Assembly: GCF_002813295.1 (NCBI RefSeq) | Contig: NZ_PHUE01000001.1 | Location: 3,162,001-3,226,000, forward strand | Origin: Flavobacterium sp. 5 | GTDB taxonomy: Bacteria > Bacteroidota > Bacteroidia > Flavobacteriales > Flavobacteriaceae | Direction: 5' to 3' | DNA: 64,000 bases | In this document: positions 61,970 to 64,000 of the stretch, piece after piece | How the letters are laid out: each line of letters starts with the position of its first letter | How positions within the stretch are numbered: position 1 is the first letter of the stretch | Program-made: the position numbers and the translations under genes | Notes under the pieces: generated by a model | The model's database searches: none | Seen by the model: only the letters and a program-made list of their open reading frames with translations | What the model was told of the DNA's origin: nothing

Positions 61970-64000
61970 ATGAATCATTCCGTTCGATATTATTGGTTTT
62001 TATTAATAGCAATTTTGTGTTTGTCTTCTTGTGGTCACCACAATAAAAATCATATAAAAATTGGATTCTCTCAAGCGATGAGCACTGATGATTGGCGAAA
62101 GCAAATGAACAGCTCGATGAAAATAGAAGCATCCTTGAGGCCAGAAGTCAATTTAACAATAAGTGACGCCGAAAATAATGTTGAAAAACAAATTGGTGAC
62201 ATCGAAAAATTCATTTCACAAAAAGTAGATGTTATTATTGTTTCTCCTATTGAATCAAAACCTTTGACCGCCGTTGTTGAAAAATCTCTTAAAGCTGGAA
62301 TTCCAGTTTTGGTCGTTGATAGAAAAATAGAGGGAGAAAATTATACCGCTTATATAGGTGCAGATAACATTGAAATTGGTCGTATTGCTGCCCGTTATAT
62401 TGCCTCACACAGCAAGGGTTCTGGTAAAATTATAGATATTTCTGGAGCAATTGGTTCTTCACCTGCTTATGAACGAAGCTTAGGTTTTAATCAAATCATT
62501 AAAGAGAATAAGAATTTAAAATTAGTAAACACTATTCAAGGCGATTGGGAAAAAGAATCGGTTAAGAAACCCCTTAAAAATTACCTTTTGCAGGATTCTG
62601 ATATTGAATATGTTTTTGCTCAAAATGATCGAATGGCGTTAAGTGCCTGGGAAACGGCAAAAACATTAGGACTTGAAAAAAAGATAAAATTTATAGGAGT
62701 CGATGGTTTAAATACAGTAAATGGCGGCATAGAATTGGTAAAAAGTAATGTGCTTGAAGGAACTATATTATATCCAACAGGAGGAAATGAAGCTCTGAAA
62801 TTGGCTTTAAAAATGTATAATAAAGAAACTATTGCAAAAAATAATATCTTAAATACTATTGTAATTGATCAAAATAATGCTGAAATCATCGAGAATCAGA
62901 TGGATAGAGTGGATCAGCAGCAGCAAGTTATCGAAAAGCAACAATCGGCAATAAATGTTCAGGAGGTTGAATATGCTTCTCAGAATAATCTGGTTCGGCT
63001 GTTGAGTTTGTTTTTGGTAATCATTTTAAGTTTGGCTGTATATAGTATCTATTCAACAATTTTTATTTCAAGAAAGAAAAAAGAACTTGAACGTATTAAT
63101 AAAACGGTAGTAGAGCAAAAAAATGAAATTCAAGACATGGCTGAAATTGCAAGAAAGAGCAACGAAGCCAAATTAAATTTCTTCACTGGCTTATCGCATG
63201 AGTTTAAAACTCCAATTACTCTAATAATGAGTTATGTGGAATCATTGATAGAAAATGAAAAGATAAAAGGAACTGCGCTTATTGATGAAGTAAAGTTGAT
63301 TCACAAAAACTCAAATCGATTATTAAGACTTATTAATCAATTATTGGATTTTAGAAAAATAGAAGAACAAAAGTTTACTTTAAGGGCTTCTAAAACCAAT
63401 ATATATAGTTTTACGAATGAGGTAATGACTAATTTTAAGGGAGAAGCCGCAAGGAGAAATATTGATTTTAAATTAATTTCGGATGCAAAAGATACGACTC
63501 TATTTATAGACCGAAGTTTAATGGATAAAGTGTATTTTAATTTGCTATCGAATGCATTTAAGTTTACTCCAGATAATGGTTCTATTACTATTTCGATTAA
63601 AGAAAGCGCTAATAATTCAGTTAAAATTCTTTTCAAAGATTCAGGAATTGGTATTCCCGAGGCTGAACTTTCTAATGTATTTGATCCATTTTTCAGAGCT
63701 TCCAATAACAACAAAAACAGCTCAGGTATTGGATTGCATTTATCCAAAGAATTCGTGTTGTTGCATCATGGGGTAATTGAGTTAAAATCAAAACAAGGCT
63801 CCGAGTTTAGTATTACTTTATTAAAAGGAAGCGGTCATTTAAAAGCTTCTGAGATTATTGAATTTACTGAAAACAAAAATGATATTTCTAGTTTACTGTT
63901 AGACGATTTAAATTCGGATACTGATTTTAATGATAATAAAATAATTGAAGATTCCGAGAAACACTCGCTTTTAATTATTGAAGATAATGGAGATTTAGTT
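61970..64000 (+). CDS. Hybrid two-component system regulator (HTCS) with periplasmic sugar-binding domain, 3' truncated by window edge
   Basis: 677 codons are visible and open to the end. Order: signal segment with possible lipobox Cys21 (CLSSC); a LacI/RbsB-type periplasmic binding domain (about 28-305: IKIGFSQAMSTDDWRKQMN, VLVVDRKIEGENYTAYIG, FIGVDGLNTVNGG); a membrane helix (about 342-362); HisKA with His410 (TGLSHEFKTPIT); HATPase (YFNLLSNAFKFT, DSGIGIP, SSGIGLHL); and the start of a receiver (LLIIEDNGDLV). An AraC-type output is expected beyond the window. Such fusions sense a sugar and control polysaccharide-use loci. Confidence 0.93.
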   Translation, partial: MNHSVRYYWFLLIAILCLSSCGHHNKNHIKIGFSQAMSTDDWRKQMNSSMKIEASLRPEVNLTISDAENNVEKQIGDIEKFISQKVDVIIVSPIESKPLTAVVEKSLKAGIPVLVVDRKIEGENYTAYIGADNIEIGRIAARYIASHSKGSGKIIDISGAIGSSPAYERSLGFNQIIKENKNLKLVNTIQGDWEKESVKKPLKNYLLQDSDIEYVFAQNDRMALSAWETAKTLGLEKKIKFIGVDGLNTVNGGIELVKSNVLEGTILYPTGGNEALKLALKMYNKETIAKNNILNTIVIDQNNAEIIENQMDRVDQQQQVIEKQQSAINVQEVEYASQNNLVRLLSLFLVIILSLAVYSIYSTIFISRKKKELERINKTVVEQKNEIQDMAEIARKSNEAKLNFFTGLSHEFKTPITLIMSYVESLIENEKIKGTALIDEVKLIHKNSNRLLRLINQLLDFRKIEEQKFTLRASKTNIYSFTNEVMTNFKGEAARRNIDFKLISDAKDTTLFIDRSLMDKVYFNLLSNAFKFTPDNGSITISIKESANNSVKILFKDSGIGIPEAELSNVFDPFFRASNNNKNSSGIGLHLSKEFVLLHHGVIELKSKQGSEFSITLLKGSGHLKASEIIEFTENKNDISSLLLDDLNSDTDFNDNKIIEDSEKHSLLIIEDNGDLV

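Noticed and set aside
1..64000. tRNA or rRNA genes
   Set aside because: No cloverleaf with a CCA end or conserved T-loop and no rRNA segment was noticed in any gap; a tRNAscan run would settle this.

Overview
The window looks like chromosomal DNA of a Flavobacterium or close relative (Bacteroidota, Flavobacteriaceae). The DNA is strongly AT-rich, ribosome binding sites are hardly visible, and several starts carry the Bacteroidota -7 box TAnnTTTG. Family content agrees: a TonB-dependent receptor with an HmuY-like lipoprotein, flavobacterial TonB, a DUF5683 protein next to parAB, tandem long signal peptidases, WbqC, and a hybrid two-component regulator. This assignment is by family recognition; no database was searched.

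Layout. 1-2.6 kb: end of a TonB-dependent receptor plus its surface lipoprotein. 2.8-10.2 kb: housekeeping genes (ffh, folD, rluF, a C4-ribbon coiled-coil protein, Nif3). 10.5-22.3 kb: TPR protein, lpxK overlapping a purine nucleoside phosphorylase, a hybrid histidine kinase, GAPDH, lipA, an M48 protease, TonB, and a glycosyltransferase/ECF sigma pair. 22.3-27.1 kb: murB-GNAT-PaiB, DUF2461, rhodanese-thioredoxin lipoprotein, recF. 27.1-32.2 kb: an accessory stretch between recF and the TPR-ribH-mutL block, holding a ParDE-type toxin-antitoxin pair with a visible operator, an amidase, small unknown membrane proteins, an HTH-like protein, palindrome array A, an unknown 166-residue protein and a structured-RNA candidate. 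32.2-38.8 kb: TPR protein, ribH, mutL, two rhomboids, an EEP phosphatase. 38.9-45.8 kb (minus): parA-parB-DUF5683-dapB-lepB-lepB-WbqC. 46-56.7 kb: metabolism, dnaA, ribD, prmC and a MacB-like permease. 56.7-58.1 kb: a long non-coding gap with array B and a second structured-RNA-like element. 58.1-64 kb: hisS, an IS4-family element inserted in the hisS terminator, an esterase, and the first two thirds of a hybrid two-component regulator.

Most notable: two unrelated-sequence arrays of short palindromes. Array A (30711-30967) has twelve 15-17 bp palindromes exactly 22 bp apart. Array B (57183-57597) has about twenty 12-bp palindromes, the first nine exactly 21 bp apart, with A-tracts in every spacer. 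Array B lies between inverted copies of a 27-bp repeat. Both periods are close to two DNA helical turns, and the arms covary. This looks like one class of helically phased palindrome array rather than CRISPR or coding repeats; its function is unknown. Other points: an IS that split a perfect terminator palindrome and carries its own terminator; a zinc-ribbon protein that has lost all four cysteines; and a MutL with a degraded endonuclease motif.
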